Assembly (NCBI GenBank): GCA_004835665.1
Contig: RBKR01000024.1
Location: 124,001-188,000 of the forward strand
Source of the DNA: Phoma sp. XZ068
Taxonomy: Eukaryota; Ascomycota; Dothideomycetes; Pleosporales; Didymellaceae
Direction: 5' to 3'
Length of the DNA: 64,000 bases
This document shows, piece by piece, positions 34,809-45,697 of the stretch. The number at the start of each line of letters is the position of its first letter. Position 1 is the stretch's first letter. Below the pieces are notes generated by a model, which did not search any database, was not told where the DNA came from, and saw only the letters and a list, made by a program, of their open reading frames with translations. Both the position numbers and the translations under genes were made by a program.

Positions 34809-37800
34809 ATGGTCGAGGTGCGGATACCCATCCGCGGACAGCTGGGTTGCTTGGTCTTCCTAGCTACGAGCATTAGCCTGACCGTTATTGCCCTCGCGAC
34901 ATGGTACACAAATCGCGAGTTCGTGCTGGACGTACGGTCAGTGGACACCGAATGCTTGTCAGCAAGGGAACAGCATACTAATGTTGGTGCGCAGATCTGG
35001 CGCCCTTATGTTGACGGCTTCACTCAAGTCAGCCCAACTGTCATCGAACCTCCTTCTAATGCAAACTTTTGATAAGCAAGCCAGCATGCGCCTAACGCCA
35101 CAGGTGGCCTTGGAGATGTACTACAGAGAGGACCGTAGCACGGATGACTAGTGGAACCGTACTGCTGAGGTCTACGATGCCATATTTGCGGGAGACGAGA
35201 TCAGTCGCATCGCCGTGCAGGCCCGTATCTACCATATGGAGGGATCCTATCGCATACTGTTCAACCGTACAGCCAGCAGCGTGATGAACGTGACGCTGCC
35301 GTACGAAAGACCTGACGGACAACCTACGCTCATGGGGGACTACTTGTATGGGTACATTCCGGAGCTGTATCCACGGTTCAATGTCCGCGCCATCAACCGG
35401 ACTTCTGACCATTATGATGCCGATTACCAAGGCAGGGTGATCAATAGGACCAACTCTCTTCTGTTGGGCCCGTATAAGGTCAGCGATAGCCTTACGCTAT
35501 TGTCGATTACCATGCCAATCGTCAACACGAACACCTCAAACCCAAGGACCATAGGCTGGCTGACAATCGTGCTAGATTGGCCTCAGTCTGTTGTTCGGCC
35601 CTTACAACGTCACCAACAACTTCCCTGCTGGCTATCTGTTCAATTCACCGAATGTCGACCCTCCTAAACATGTCGAGGTACAATGCCAGGCCCCTCCAAC
35701 GAAAAGAGGAAATGTACAAAGATACGTTCAACATGGCACCATGCGTAAGCCGCCGCCCTTCGACTGGTCGCAGTACCCGGCTATCCGTGAAGGCTTTACC
35801 CGTGCCACAGGTAACAGGAGCAATGCTGGCAGCATGGTGTCCACCAGGAACGAGCAGAACCATCGTGTTGCTGTGGGATATGCCGTTGTGAACAGCTCTA
35901 TGGTCAATTGGATGGTTGTGGTAGAGCGTTCACACGCTGAAGTTTGGTCTCCCATCAACCGACTTCGAAGAATTATCCTGACTTGCGTGTTTGGCACTAT
36001 GGCAGCCATGCTGTTAGTCACGTTGCCCATCGCCCACTACTTCAGCAAACCTGTCAGACGACTACGGGATGCCACAAGGGAAACCGTACTGCCTCAGTTT
36101 TCTGAAGAGGACAATTCGAGCGACCAAACTGATGCTGAGGATGACGCTCCAGACAAGGCACTCGCTCGCAAAAAAGGATTGTTTGGTCGAATCGTTTATT
36201 ACTGGAAAAGTTTCGCAGTGCATCGTGCACAGAAGAGGGAAGCCAATAAGAGGAGGCAAGTCCGCGTTCCTAACAAAGTCAAAGACCGCAGACACTTTGT
36301 TCACGACGAACTCACAGATCTGACGACAACCTTTAACGAGATGACCGACGAGCTGATGGTACAGTACGAAAAGCTCGAAGAAAGGGTGCAGCAGAGGACA
36401 GCCGAGCTTGAATCAAGCAAGGAGGCGGCGGAGGCGGCCAACAAGAGCAAGACTCTGTTCATTGCGAACGCACGAGCTCAAGACCCCACTGAACGGTATC
36501 ATGGGCATGTGCGCTGTCTGCATGTCGGAGGATGATCCTCAGAAGCTGAAGCAGTCCCTCGAAATCTTATATAAGAGTGGGGAATTGCTGCTAAAATTAC
36601 TGACTGATCTCTTAACGTTCAGGTAACCCTCATACCAGAACATGGAGGATTGGGAAATAGGCTGACAATGCACAGTAAAAACGAAATGGGACAGGCTCTA
36701 AGTCTGGACGAGAAGGAGTTCAGGCTAAGAGATATCAGCTCGCAGGTTCTCGCAATCTTCGGACAGCAAGCGAAAGAAGGCGGGATCACCCTTTCAGTCC
36801 ATTTCGAAGGTCCGTGTGATGCATGGTCATACGAAGAGGGCCAATCAACCGAGCAGAGCAACGTCACATCATCCGGATCGGGGCCAGTTGAAGACGTGTT
36901 GCTCTACGGAGACGAACATCGGATACTCCAGGTTGTCCTCAACTTGGTCTCGAACAGTCTCAAGTTCACCCCAGCAGGCGGCTCAGTCACTGTTGCCGTT
37001 CGGTGCACAGGAGAGATTCATGCATCTGATGTTCGAAGGGCTTCAGTTCAGTCTCGACGTAGCTCATTGCCGGATCCCATGTCAAGCGCCAAGGTGACAG
37101 CAAACGCAAGTGGGTCGAGTTCCACGGATGCACCCAATGTGGTCAGCCTGAAAAGTCAACATCCACCTCTTGTTGCACGTCATCGAGCGCTGACACCTCC
37201 TACAGAGCAACGGCTCTCCTTCGAGTTCGAGGTGGAGGATACAGGTCCTGGCATCCCAAAGCATCTCCACAGCAAGATTTTCGAGCCTTTCGTACAGGGC
37301 GATCTCGGTCTCAACAAGAAGTATGGAGGCACTGGTCTTGGACTGAGCATCTGCTCACAGCTCGCTGGCTTGATGAGAGGCACTATGGGGATGAAGAGCG
37401 AAGTCGGTCACAGCAGTGTCTTTGTCATGTCGATCCCACTCAGGCACATGGGCGGCCGTGCTGAAGGCACAGCAAGCTCAAGCGTCAACTTAGCCATGAT
37501 GACACCGCCGTCTCACAGCAGACCTGTCGACGAAACGTGGGTAACTCGGTCGGCTGGAGGTGCTCACTCGATGCGACCGATGCAAGCAAGTTCTGGTGCT
37601 ACATTGAGGTCTGAGAGTCCACTCAGTACGGCAGCCGCTACAGTGGCGTTAGATATCTACTCAGAGCCGCGCTTGGTCGGCCTCAGCCAGCCGCCCCTCG
37701 CACCTGCTTCTTCCTTAGAACAATCGAACTCGCAAGCAGTCCCCTTGGAGCGAGTGGAAGCCGAGGTAGTGGAACGCAGAGGAACGACGAGAGTCCTAGT

Positions 37801-38285
37801 TGCCGAAGACAACAAGACAAATCAAGACGTAATAATACGGATGTTGAAGCTCGAGGGCGTGCACGATGTTACGGTCGCAACAGGCGGACAAGAAGCCCTA
37901 GATAGAGTCAGAGAGAGTATGCAGCACCACAATCCGTACGATTTGGTCTTCATGGACGTGCAGATGCCGAATCTTGATGGCTTGCAAGCAACAAGGCTTA
38001 TCCGGCAGACGGGCTTCAGGGCTCCAATAGTGGCCTTGACTGCTTACACTGAGGTACCCTCCCATGTACAGTTCGTTTTGCGTCAGAGCTGAAGTAGTGC
38101 GACAGGAGACAAACGTGGAAAAGTGTCTGGGGCTTGGGATGAACTTTTTTATCTCGAAACCCATCCGTCGATCCGCGATCAAGCATGTGCTTGAAAAGTA
38201 CTGTCCTAGTATCTACAAAGGGAGTGGAGAAGCGAGCACACTTGCCGCAAGTGAAGCAATGGAAAACGCTCAGAGGGGAAACTAA
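34809..38285 (+). pseudogene. SLN1-type hybrid histidine kinase, disrupted
   Basis: A membrane hybrid sensor kinase of the SLN1/TcsB group. In yeasts and moulds this group senses osmotic or wall stress through a His-Asp phosphorelay to the HOG MAP kinase pathway. From ATG 34809: a first membrane helix (LGCLVFLATSISLTVIALAT), intron 34937-34994, an extracellular region with Asn-Arg-Thr sites, a second helix (GTMAAMLLVTLPIAHYF), HAMP and a coiled coil. Then the H-box HELKTPLNGIMG, intron 36623-36675, the HATPase domain (LVSNSLKFTPAGG, DTGPGIPKHL, YGGTGLGLSIC), and a receiver with phospho-Asp MDVQMPNLDG. A final intron 38054-38105 precedes FFISKPIRRSAIKHVLEKYC. Lesions: TAG at 35149-35151, an out-of-frame deletion near 35580, and a small deletion just before the H-box near 36470. 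Introns and C-terminal domains are intact, so decay seems fairly recent. Confidence 0.85.
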
Positions 38286-39066
38286 ATGAACTCGCAGCAT
38301 ATCTCTCTAGATCAGCCAAAACCCATGAGACGCAGCTTATTGAACAACCTATATATTCCTTCTCCAGAGACTTGGTAGATGAAATCCAGGTGGATCATTA
38401 AGTATTGAATGGGGAATGTCAGAGGTGTAAACCAGTACTATCAGGTGTTCTGTGGTGAACCATTGCTCAGCGTCATGTTAGAGGGAGCAGTGGGCAAACA
38501 ACAGAAATGAAGTGACTGATTATACTCCTAATTAAGCAGGGAAAAGAGACTACACTGACCCTGAAGCCTTACGTGACAAGACATGTGACCTAGCAACCGT
38601 GTTGCAAAACAGAAGTCCTATCTTTGCTCCAAATGTTATGCTAGCCAAACTTGTTTCATAATATGGCACCCACAGCATAATTGATGTTCTGTTGCGTCAA
38701 AGACGTAATCAAGCGCGCGGTCGTCGATCGCAGTCGTCCTTGGAATACATGTCGTCCAGCACAAAGAAGCCTAGCGTTGTAGGGACCACCAAAGGTATTC
38801 CAAAGGCACTCTCGGCCATCTCTTTGCCGCTATGCGCGCCTCCTAGCTATGGCCAGCAGGCTTAACGATTCCCTGATTAATCACATGTCGCAGGCCAAGC
38901 GCTGTCGTGAACCTGAATTGCATTACTAATTGTGCCGCGCGAGGGCCTAGATATAAGCTGAGCTATGGTGTGAGAACAATACAACAACGTTTACACTCTT
39001 CTAAAATAACCCATACATACTATGCCCGCACTCAACCGTGCGATAACCTCGTGCTGTACACACACA
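38286..39066. other. No gene recognised
   Basis: About 780 bp downstream of the kinase, somewhat AT-rich, with no credible frame. It includes the kinase 3' flank and ends where the LINE terminus begins. Confidence 0.45.
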
Positions 39067-39706
39067 CAATTTATTTATTTACGCTCGGCGGCCGAGCCGA
39101 AAGGGCTACTAACGCTGGTCTGATGCTACACTGCTTATGCTACATTGCGGCCTTACTAACCCTTGAGTCCTCTTTGACTCGCGTCTTCATGCCGCTTGTT
39201 GTTCAAGTCAAAGCCCTTGCTTGATATCTAGGTCGCTTGTTCTCTATCTACCGTCTCTCACCAGGCACTCGTGGCGTTAGTATTGCTGGCGGCAGGCTGG
39301 CTCAGAGTCGGCTTCTCCAAGAGATTCTCCAAGTGTTCAGCGTCCTATCTTCGGCGACTGAAGCGCTGTCTGCTCTATGCTGTACAAGGTTGTTGATGAG
39401 TTTTGTGTTAGTAGATGAGATTCATCCGATCGTCAGATATCAATGTGCGTCAAGTCTTCCTGTCGCCATCGCGAATCGAATCGTCGCTCGCACTGCGTCC
39501 ATGTCTGGCGCCCATTTCGCGTCGTCTGTCGCTGTTTTGCCGCCCAGGTAGAGCGACACTTTTCCTCTGCCTGTCTGCGTGCACTGCAGCATCTCTGTTC
39601 GCTGTGCTGTCCACCGTCTGCATCGGAACAGAAAGTGCTCCACTGTCTCTGCCGCCTGTCCGCATTCACACTGGTCTGTGTTGCAAGCTTTGGTTCGGTG
39701 TTCGGT

Positions 39707-39742
<36 letters not shown>

Positions 39743-39765
39743 AACGTCGCTATGAACGCTTGGCT

Positions 39766-39800
<35 letters not shown>

Positions 39801-40330
39801 GCACCTCTGGCCTCAAATTTCGAGGGACTAAAGGATCGATAGGCCACACTTTCATGGTTTGTATTCACACTGAAAATCAAAATAGATACGTGTTCAGCTG
39901 TGCCATGCCTGTTCTGAGCTGCGCGAGCACGCTACTCTCTTTCCGCGATAGCTGGTCGTACAGTTGTCGTGTGTTCTTTCCTGGCAGTGCCGTGTCGATT
40001 CGCTTAGAATAGTTTCCTACTTTTTCCGGCACCTTCTTAGCGTTGCCTTGCGTACGTGCAATGTTGTGCGTGGTCGATCGCATCTTAGGAAGCTGTGTGT
40101 GTGGCGTGGCGTTTGGTCTCGTTGACGTCTTTGCCTCCTGCTTGGCGAGGCGTGCGAGCTCGCACTCTTCGCTTGCAGGCAGCCACAGCACTGTCACCGT
40201 GTTGCCGTCTCTTCTCAGTGTCTGCACGGTCCTGTAGACCTGGCTGATGTAGCGTTGACCTGACTGCTGCCGAGGTCTTCTCAGCGTGAGCACAGCCCGC
40301 TTTGTTTCTTGTTGTTAGTGCAATGTTGCG
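39067..40330 (-). mobile_element. Tad-like LINE, 5'-truncated, with rRNA insert
   Basis: Minus-strand 3' portion of a non-LTR retrotransposon. It covers the RNase H end and C-terminus: NTVTVLWLPASEE, PHTQLPKMRSTTHNIAR, ALPGKNTRQLYDQLSRKE, VLAQLRTGMAQLNTYL. After an interruption it continues DQCECGQAAETVEHFLFRC and MDAVRATIRFAMATGRLD to a TGA at 39440. The 3' UTR runs to a TAAATAAATAAA tail at about 39069-39080, typical of this group. The 5' side, including endonuclease and reverse transcriptase, is absent beyond ~40330, the usual 5' truncation or a deletion. The coding frame is interrupted only by the 182-bp LSU rRNA insert. Confidence 0.75.
39701..39882 (-). rRNA. LSU (25S/28S) rRNA fragment inserted in the LINE
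   Basis: 182 bp that I recognise as a conserved part of nuclear large-subunit rRNA in sense on the minus strand. It runs from TTTTGATTTTCAGTGTGAAT through ACCACAGGGATAACTGGCTT and GATCCTTCGATGTCGGCTCT to CTTCCTATCATACCGAA. It covers the region of peptidyl-transferase-centre helices near the sarcin-ricin side. It is a fragment, not a functional rRNA gene, with perhaps one or two differences from the usual fungal sequence. It sits between the codons for Tyr-Leu and His-Arg of the LINE protein. Confidence 0.85.
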
Positions 40331-40553
40331 AAACCTAAGCTTTGGCATACGGTACCGGTAAACCGTCATAAACTGGATTCAGGGTTGAGTCCGGTTGGAT
40401 GCGGGAAATCGTCAACGCTCAGCTCCTCGTCCAATCCCCCCTCACTCTCTGCAGCTTTGCAATAGATGTGACCCACTGGCCGTCAAGTGCGAAGCATGCA
40501 ATGCAGCTACACCAAGAGGATACTAGTGCCAGGGTCACGGTCGACAAGGTGTC
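40331..40553. other. Short link between LINE and DUF7924-type gene
   Basis: Contains no gene. Probably the 5' flank of the gene at 40554 and the truncation point of the LINE. Confidence 0.4.
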
Positions 40554-42123
40554 ATGCCGCCGTTTACGACAGAACCGCGTCGCTTTGCACCTTCTGGGGC
40601 ATCCCCATACGTCCGAGAGATCAACGATTCGCCCTTCGAAGACAACTGTATACTGGAGTCAAGCCTCTTTACCCCACGCAAGCGTGCTCGTTCAGATCAA
40701 CATACATGTCAGCGGAGCGAAGGGTCACGTCCCATTAAGAGAAGGAGAGCCGGTCAACCGAGCGGTCCTCCACCAGCGTATTGGGACAATTCATCTACGA
40801 TCTGGCTCACCAAGGGAGCACTGGCAGAACTCGATAGGAGAAATGCCAAGGCGCCCTAAGTGCATCTCGCACACCGCAGAAGAAATCAACCCTTGCAAGT
40901 GAACAAGAGGTGGCCAGCCGTTTCTATAGGCACGATCCAAGGACCTTGAAGGCCTTGCAAACATTCTCTAGGCATGGTGGCCCGGATCTGTCGGATTTGC
41001 GGAGTGTAAGATCGTAATGCAATATTGTATGCTTGCTTCGCTGGCAGCCCACCTCAGTTCCCCGAACAGGTCCGTATCGCGAATCCAGCCATGAGTTCAA
41101 GCCGTTCGGGCACGCGAAGCCGACAACGAGACTCTGCCTCTGCAAGCACTCGACCCACGACGAGTACTATAAGAACAAAAAGCACTGGAGTCTACGACTG
41201 AGACTTTCAACAACACCTTGTTGACCACAAAGTTTACCCGCATGGGTACAGACATTCTGATGGCAGCGCACCAGCAAAGCCAACGAATTAGAATGACATC
41301 AACGGAATCCTGGGACAACCTCGACCTGCTATTTCTCCGACTGGGTTTGGCGAAGAAGAACATAAAAAATTTGTGCAGGTACATGCATATGCCTCAAAAG
41401 AGAAGCAAGTCTAAGAGTCAGTAATGCCCTTCCTCGAGGGCCGGATTGAAGATGCCAAATGCCGCTTAGGCGGAATTCCGTTTACAAATCTTGACCCCTT
41501 GACCGACGGCACCCTGAAGCTCAGCAACTTCGACATTTACTACGGTGCTCGGCCAGAACAACTCAGCAGACAGGACTGCACTCAACTTGGTGGTCAGATC
41601 GTTCCCTCAACACAGCATGATCTCCCAATGGCCCCAAACTTCTCCCTCGCAGCCAAGGGTCCCGATGGATCAATAGCAGTAGCTGGACGCCAAGCTCGTC
41701 ACTACGGTGTGTTAGGCGCACGAGGCATGGCGAGTCTAGGGCAGTATGGAACTGGTGAACCGGGTTACAGAAGGTGCGAAAGCATACATGAATGCAAGGG
41801 ATTAGGCGAAAATGCAGAGGGAGGATTTGGTCAGGCAGGCGAACGAGAAAGCAGCTCTCTTGGCGACTGCGACTACAATCGACGAGGTGGGCGCAAGCCC
41901 AGCGGTGAGCTTTGTGACAGCAGCGTCAGATATGGAAGTCCACACCATGAGCCAAGAGTCACGGACGACCCTGAACGAAAGCTCCAATGCGTTAGGTATC
42001 TTTGAGGAACCCGATGGCTCAACAGGGACATTCGAGGAGACCAGATGCGCAGCGAGGCACCCCACCAAGCGCAAGCGACCCAGCACCAGCGCGGAGAGCG
42101 AGGTACAGCCACGCGATAACTGA
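40554..42123 (+). pseudogene. Decayed DUF7924-type fungal protein
   Basis: ATG 40554 starts MPPFTTEPRRFAPSGASPYV, followed by a nuclear-localisation-like TPRKRARSD...RPIKRRRAGQ and PPPAYWDNSSTIWLTKGALA. A TAA at 40857 follows a frameshift. Other frames continue with STLASEQEVASRFYRHDPRT and TFSRHGGPDLSDLR. Then come IPFTNLDPLTDGTLK, FDIYYGARPEQLSR, IVPSTQHDLPMAPNF and SLAAKGPDGSIAVAGRQA (41424-42005), and finally a tail with MSQESRTTLNE. This matches a large fungal family whose core I associate with DUF7924, suspected to be nuclease-like. The normal E-x-K style motif reads AAK here, so the acidic residue is lost. A further segment after ARGMASLGQYG is deleted, and a TAG replaces Trp near 41811. 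Not functional. Confidence 0.6.
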
Positions 42124-42800
42124 ACCGCTGTGTGGCAGCCGGCCGACAAACAAATTCACGATTGCATGTCTCGCACTCGGTATAATAGTACATATTGAAT
42201 TCAGCTCTCAAGGTTCTCTTAGACAGAGGCAGCTGTGTTGCGGCAAGTACAATTAGAAAAACAATTTGATAAATGGTAAGGAATGGACTGCGGTCAGACT
42301 AGCAGTGTGAGGAACAACAGGCATGGTCCGGTCCATACTCAGCTGCTGCACCAATAATGTAGCTATGTAAATTGTTCGCGGCGGAAAGTTTGATGACTTC
42401 AGCAAGAACATATCGGGACCATCAGTAAAGGAGGACATGGTATTTGGGTACGACCCGTCATGCCTCGTACGTTGGCGGTGCTTCGTATTGTGGTAATGGT
42501 GTCTCAATCTTCTTCTTTTGGGCCTGGAGCTGAAGAATTTGGATATAAAGCTACATTGCCTTTATATGATCGGCCCAAGATCTTCCCTCAATGGTGACGT
42601 CGTTCCATGCTTTCTGTTCAAGAGAGTCCTCAGCCGTCTTCCGTGAGTTTTTCGCATGTCGAAGTTATTGTTCAAGCACGTCCGAAATTCCTGCTTCGAA
42701 GGGAGCTATCGTGTCCAAAGCCTGCGAAGCGACCGGCAGAAAACTTCCAATTACTCCAAGTATTTGGGCATCTGCCATGTGTGGGGAGCAATCTTCCGTC
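42124..42800. other. No gene recognised
   Basis: About 680 bp, mildly AT-rich, containing the 3' flanks of the two converging genes. Short frames here are shadows of the BTB gene or chance. Confidence 0.45.
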
Positions 42801-43718
42801 CTACATATCGCACCAACCAGCTTGCTTCGCCTTTGCCATTAGAAGACTGAAAGCTAGGCCGTTAAACTCGATCATCAGACTTTCAACCTCAGATTTAAGT
42901 AAAAGGCTCATATGGTCCGATATCGTGGTGCAAATGATGTTGCGCAAGCCCCTGTCGTTGTCTGGAGTGGTGGTGTAAGCATGGTAAGCAGCTTGAGTAA
43001 ACTCAGGATGATCCCAGAACTTGGTACACGCCCACTGGAACTTCTCACTACTTAGTGCTTTTAGGCCGACAACATCGTATTTATCAGCCATCTCGTACAT
43101 TTTGGCATGGACGAGAAGCTGATTTGCATCCCCCACTGTGATGCACTGGCCACAAACAAATGCTACACAGTCATAATCGCATTGTCTACCGCACTGGTGG
43201 TGCGGGCAGACCCAGCGATACTGGCTGTAATTGCAACAATGTAGATTCCTTGAATTTTTTGAGCATGTATGCGGTGCTGTTTGCGACGAACCACTGTTGC
43301 CTGTGTTTGTCGAGTCGTCGAAAGTGGGAAAGACCGGTTCGTAATCAGCTTCGTATAAGTACTGGACCAGCAACTTCACTGTCGCGGCATCCTCAATGGA
43401 CAAATCGATCCTGCCCTCTCCAGTTTCCTTCCCTCTTGTCAGCATGTTTTGGTCTGCAAAAGTTCTATCATGAACAAAAGAGGCTTTATGTACATACTTT
43501 ACCCCCGAAATTGATCGCGGTGGCAAAAAACCCTGCTCGTGCACCAATGATGTTCTTGTGGACTTTGTATACATCGGCATCGCAAGTAATGGAGAAATCT
43601 GAAAAGTCTCCAGAAGCGAGCAAGCTGCAACATCTAAGTCACGTTGCTCGTGCGCATTCTTTCAAGGTACGTACCGGCGGCACGTGTCCAGTAACAGTTC
43701 ATGAGATGCTCTCGCCAT
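42801..43718 (-). CDS. BTB/POZ domain protein with Cys/His insert
   Basis: A 275-residue protein. Exons are 43718-43675, 43633-43503 and 43453-42801, with introns of 41 and 49 bp, all GT-AG and in phase. The N-terminus reads MARASHELLLDTCR, then the BTB fold: LLASGDFSDFSITCDADVYK, VHKNIIGARAGFF, and GEGRIDLSIEDAATVKLLVQ followed by YLYEADYEP. A loop of ~45 residues rich in Cys and His (HTCSKNSRNLHCC, CPHHQCGRQCDYDC, CGQC) follows and may bind zinc. The C-terminal helices carry LLVHAKMYEMADKYDVVGLK, the usual end of fungal BTB proteins. BTB domains dimerise and often recruit Cullin-3, but the partner here is unknown. The gene is intact, with no RIP signs. The start choice restores the typical N-terminal helix and is well supported by splice phase. 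Confidence 0.8.
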
Positions 43719-45697
43719 CTACACAGCTGTATGTCAGGGGTGTCGCGAAGTAGTGCGCTTTCGAGTACTAGAATTTAAACAGTTGTACTAATCACATGCG
43801 TGAAAATTCATAAGGCGAGCAGTAGGGCAACGAAGATCTGCACGATGACGAAAAACGTTGATTTAAAGGAACTGCTGAGAACAGCGTCGCATTCCTGCCT
43901 TTAACCGCTAAGCCAGCCTTGGTCAAAGTCCAAACATAACTGGAATGGAAGAATGCACCACTAAGAGGCAATTCCAAGTTCGAAGGTTCTATGCAACAGT
44001 ACATTTTTTTCACGTCGTTACAAGGTCATGTTCCTGCGGTCACAATGTACTCATACAACCCGCGGGGACCCCTATCTAGAAGAACCAGGCCCTGCATAGT
44101 TTCCACCAGGCTTTGTATGGTTTCGTTGCCGTGCTCCAGCAGCAGAGCCACGTCAACGGTTTAGTTTGCTAGTGTTCGAACCATGCACTTTAAAACTCAC
44201 CTCGATCGACCTTTTGCAAGATCGACGGTACTCTGCGAGTCCGTTGTCTTTTGAACCGAATCACACGCGTCGAACATTACTCACATCCTTTACTTACATT
44301 CAAGGCTTCCAGGCAGCAGTGTCGCTTGCTGCAGCTCTTTGCCCACTTTAGCATTCTGAAGGTCCATAGTTCATCAAGCACGTGATATAAACCAGCTTAT
44401 CAACGCCTATATTACACTCTGCCCTCCTACTAGCCACACCTTTGAGATTATTTGGGCGCGTTGTGTTTCAGACTAGCTATATACTCAAGAATTATGGATG
44501 GGAGCGATGCAGTCGCTGTTGAAAGACTATGGTACCCCGGGAACAAGGTGTAGCGACGGAAAATGGGAATTTGGAATGCTCACACATTTAAGATAACCGT
44601 AATTTGTGCTCGTCTAACCTCGGTCTGCAGGCTTGAGCTCCCGCCGAAGCAAGGGCTGATGAAGAATGATAAGAATGCTTATCCTGAGTATGGCTAAGCT
44701 GATCAGCTCGCGGGCATGCAATTAGCATGCTAACCGAGCTTGGTAGAAAACCAAGAGACGATGGTTTTGAGTCTATGCGAGCGAGCTGCGCGTTCTATGT
44801 TGGCAGTGGTCAGAAAATTGACTTCTTGATGGTGATTCGGTAACAAAAAGTCTTTATTTACGCCATGTTGTTCTCACGTTAGCTGATGCTTTGACCTGTT
44901 ATGCATGTGGCCAGCCTCACATACCGCGGCAGATTTACTTGAACTAGTATTGTCGAGTACCCACAAGGGATGCCTGACAACCGATGTGACAGGCCTCCCA
45001 GCATCCCTCCAAAATGGAGAACACGAGAATCTGCACTTTCGCTTGGTTGCGGTTCTTCCGATTTGGACGAGAAACCTCAGACTGCTACCTTATTCTTCTC
45101 ATCTTTCAGCGAACCCTAACATTCAGGGTCGGTAGGTGTTTTGATGATAAAACGGATCCCGAGCTTGGTAGTGCAGCGATCGAAGAGATTCTCTGCTACC
45201 ATACGCACGTCGGTGGAGGCCTGGATCGCACCACTGGCCTCAAGGTAGCTATCTAAAGCAGACGCACTTCCTTCCCCTTAGTGTATAGCTTCGATGAGAC
45301 AGGATGGAAGGATCAAGTTGCATTGACTGTACACACTGGAGGGTATTGAACGATCAGATCGTGAGAGTTCGAATGAAGCAGAGAGATGCAGGGTTGTTTG
45401 GGTAGTCCATTGAAGCTTTGTACAAGGAGCGACACAGCTCACATTCACAACAGCGCGTGACCTGCAATAGCATGAGATATAGGGGGGTCTGGTCAAAGGC
45501 AAACGACATAGACATTGATGCGATCAGGGGGGTTCTTGTGGTAGACTGTCGGGTAGATCTTCTGAGCATCTCTATAGCTACAAAACGACTGGAACGCATG
45601 CCGTTAGAACCAGTTTAAAGTTCGTTCGATTCCAAAATTTCCAAGTGTAACCTGAGAGCATTCCCTTTGACTGGCACTGAGTTCGAACCTGCAACGC
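43719..45697. other. No gene recognised
   Basis: Nearly 2 kb with only short frames and no motif, between two minus-strand genes. It would contain the BTB promoter and the 3' end of the acetyltransferase gene. Slight local AT bias near 44.4-44.9 kb. Confidence 0.45.

Noticed and set aside
39443..40012. 189-codon plus-strand frame
   Set aside because: It runs antisense through the LINE and the rRNA fragment, whose minus-strand sense is clear.
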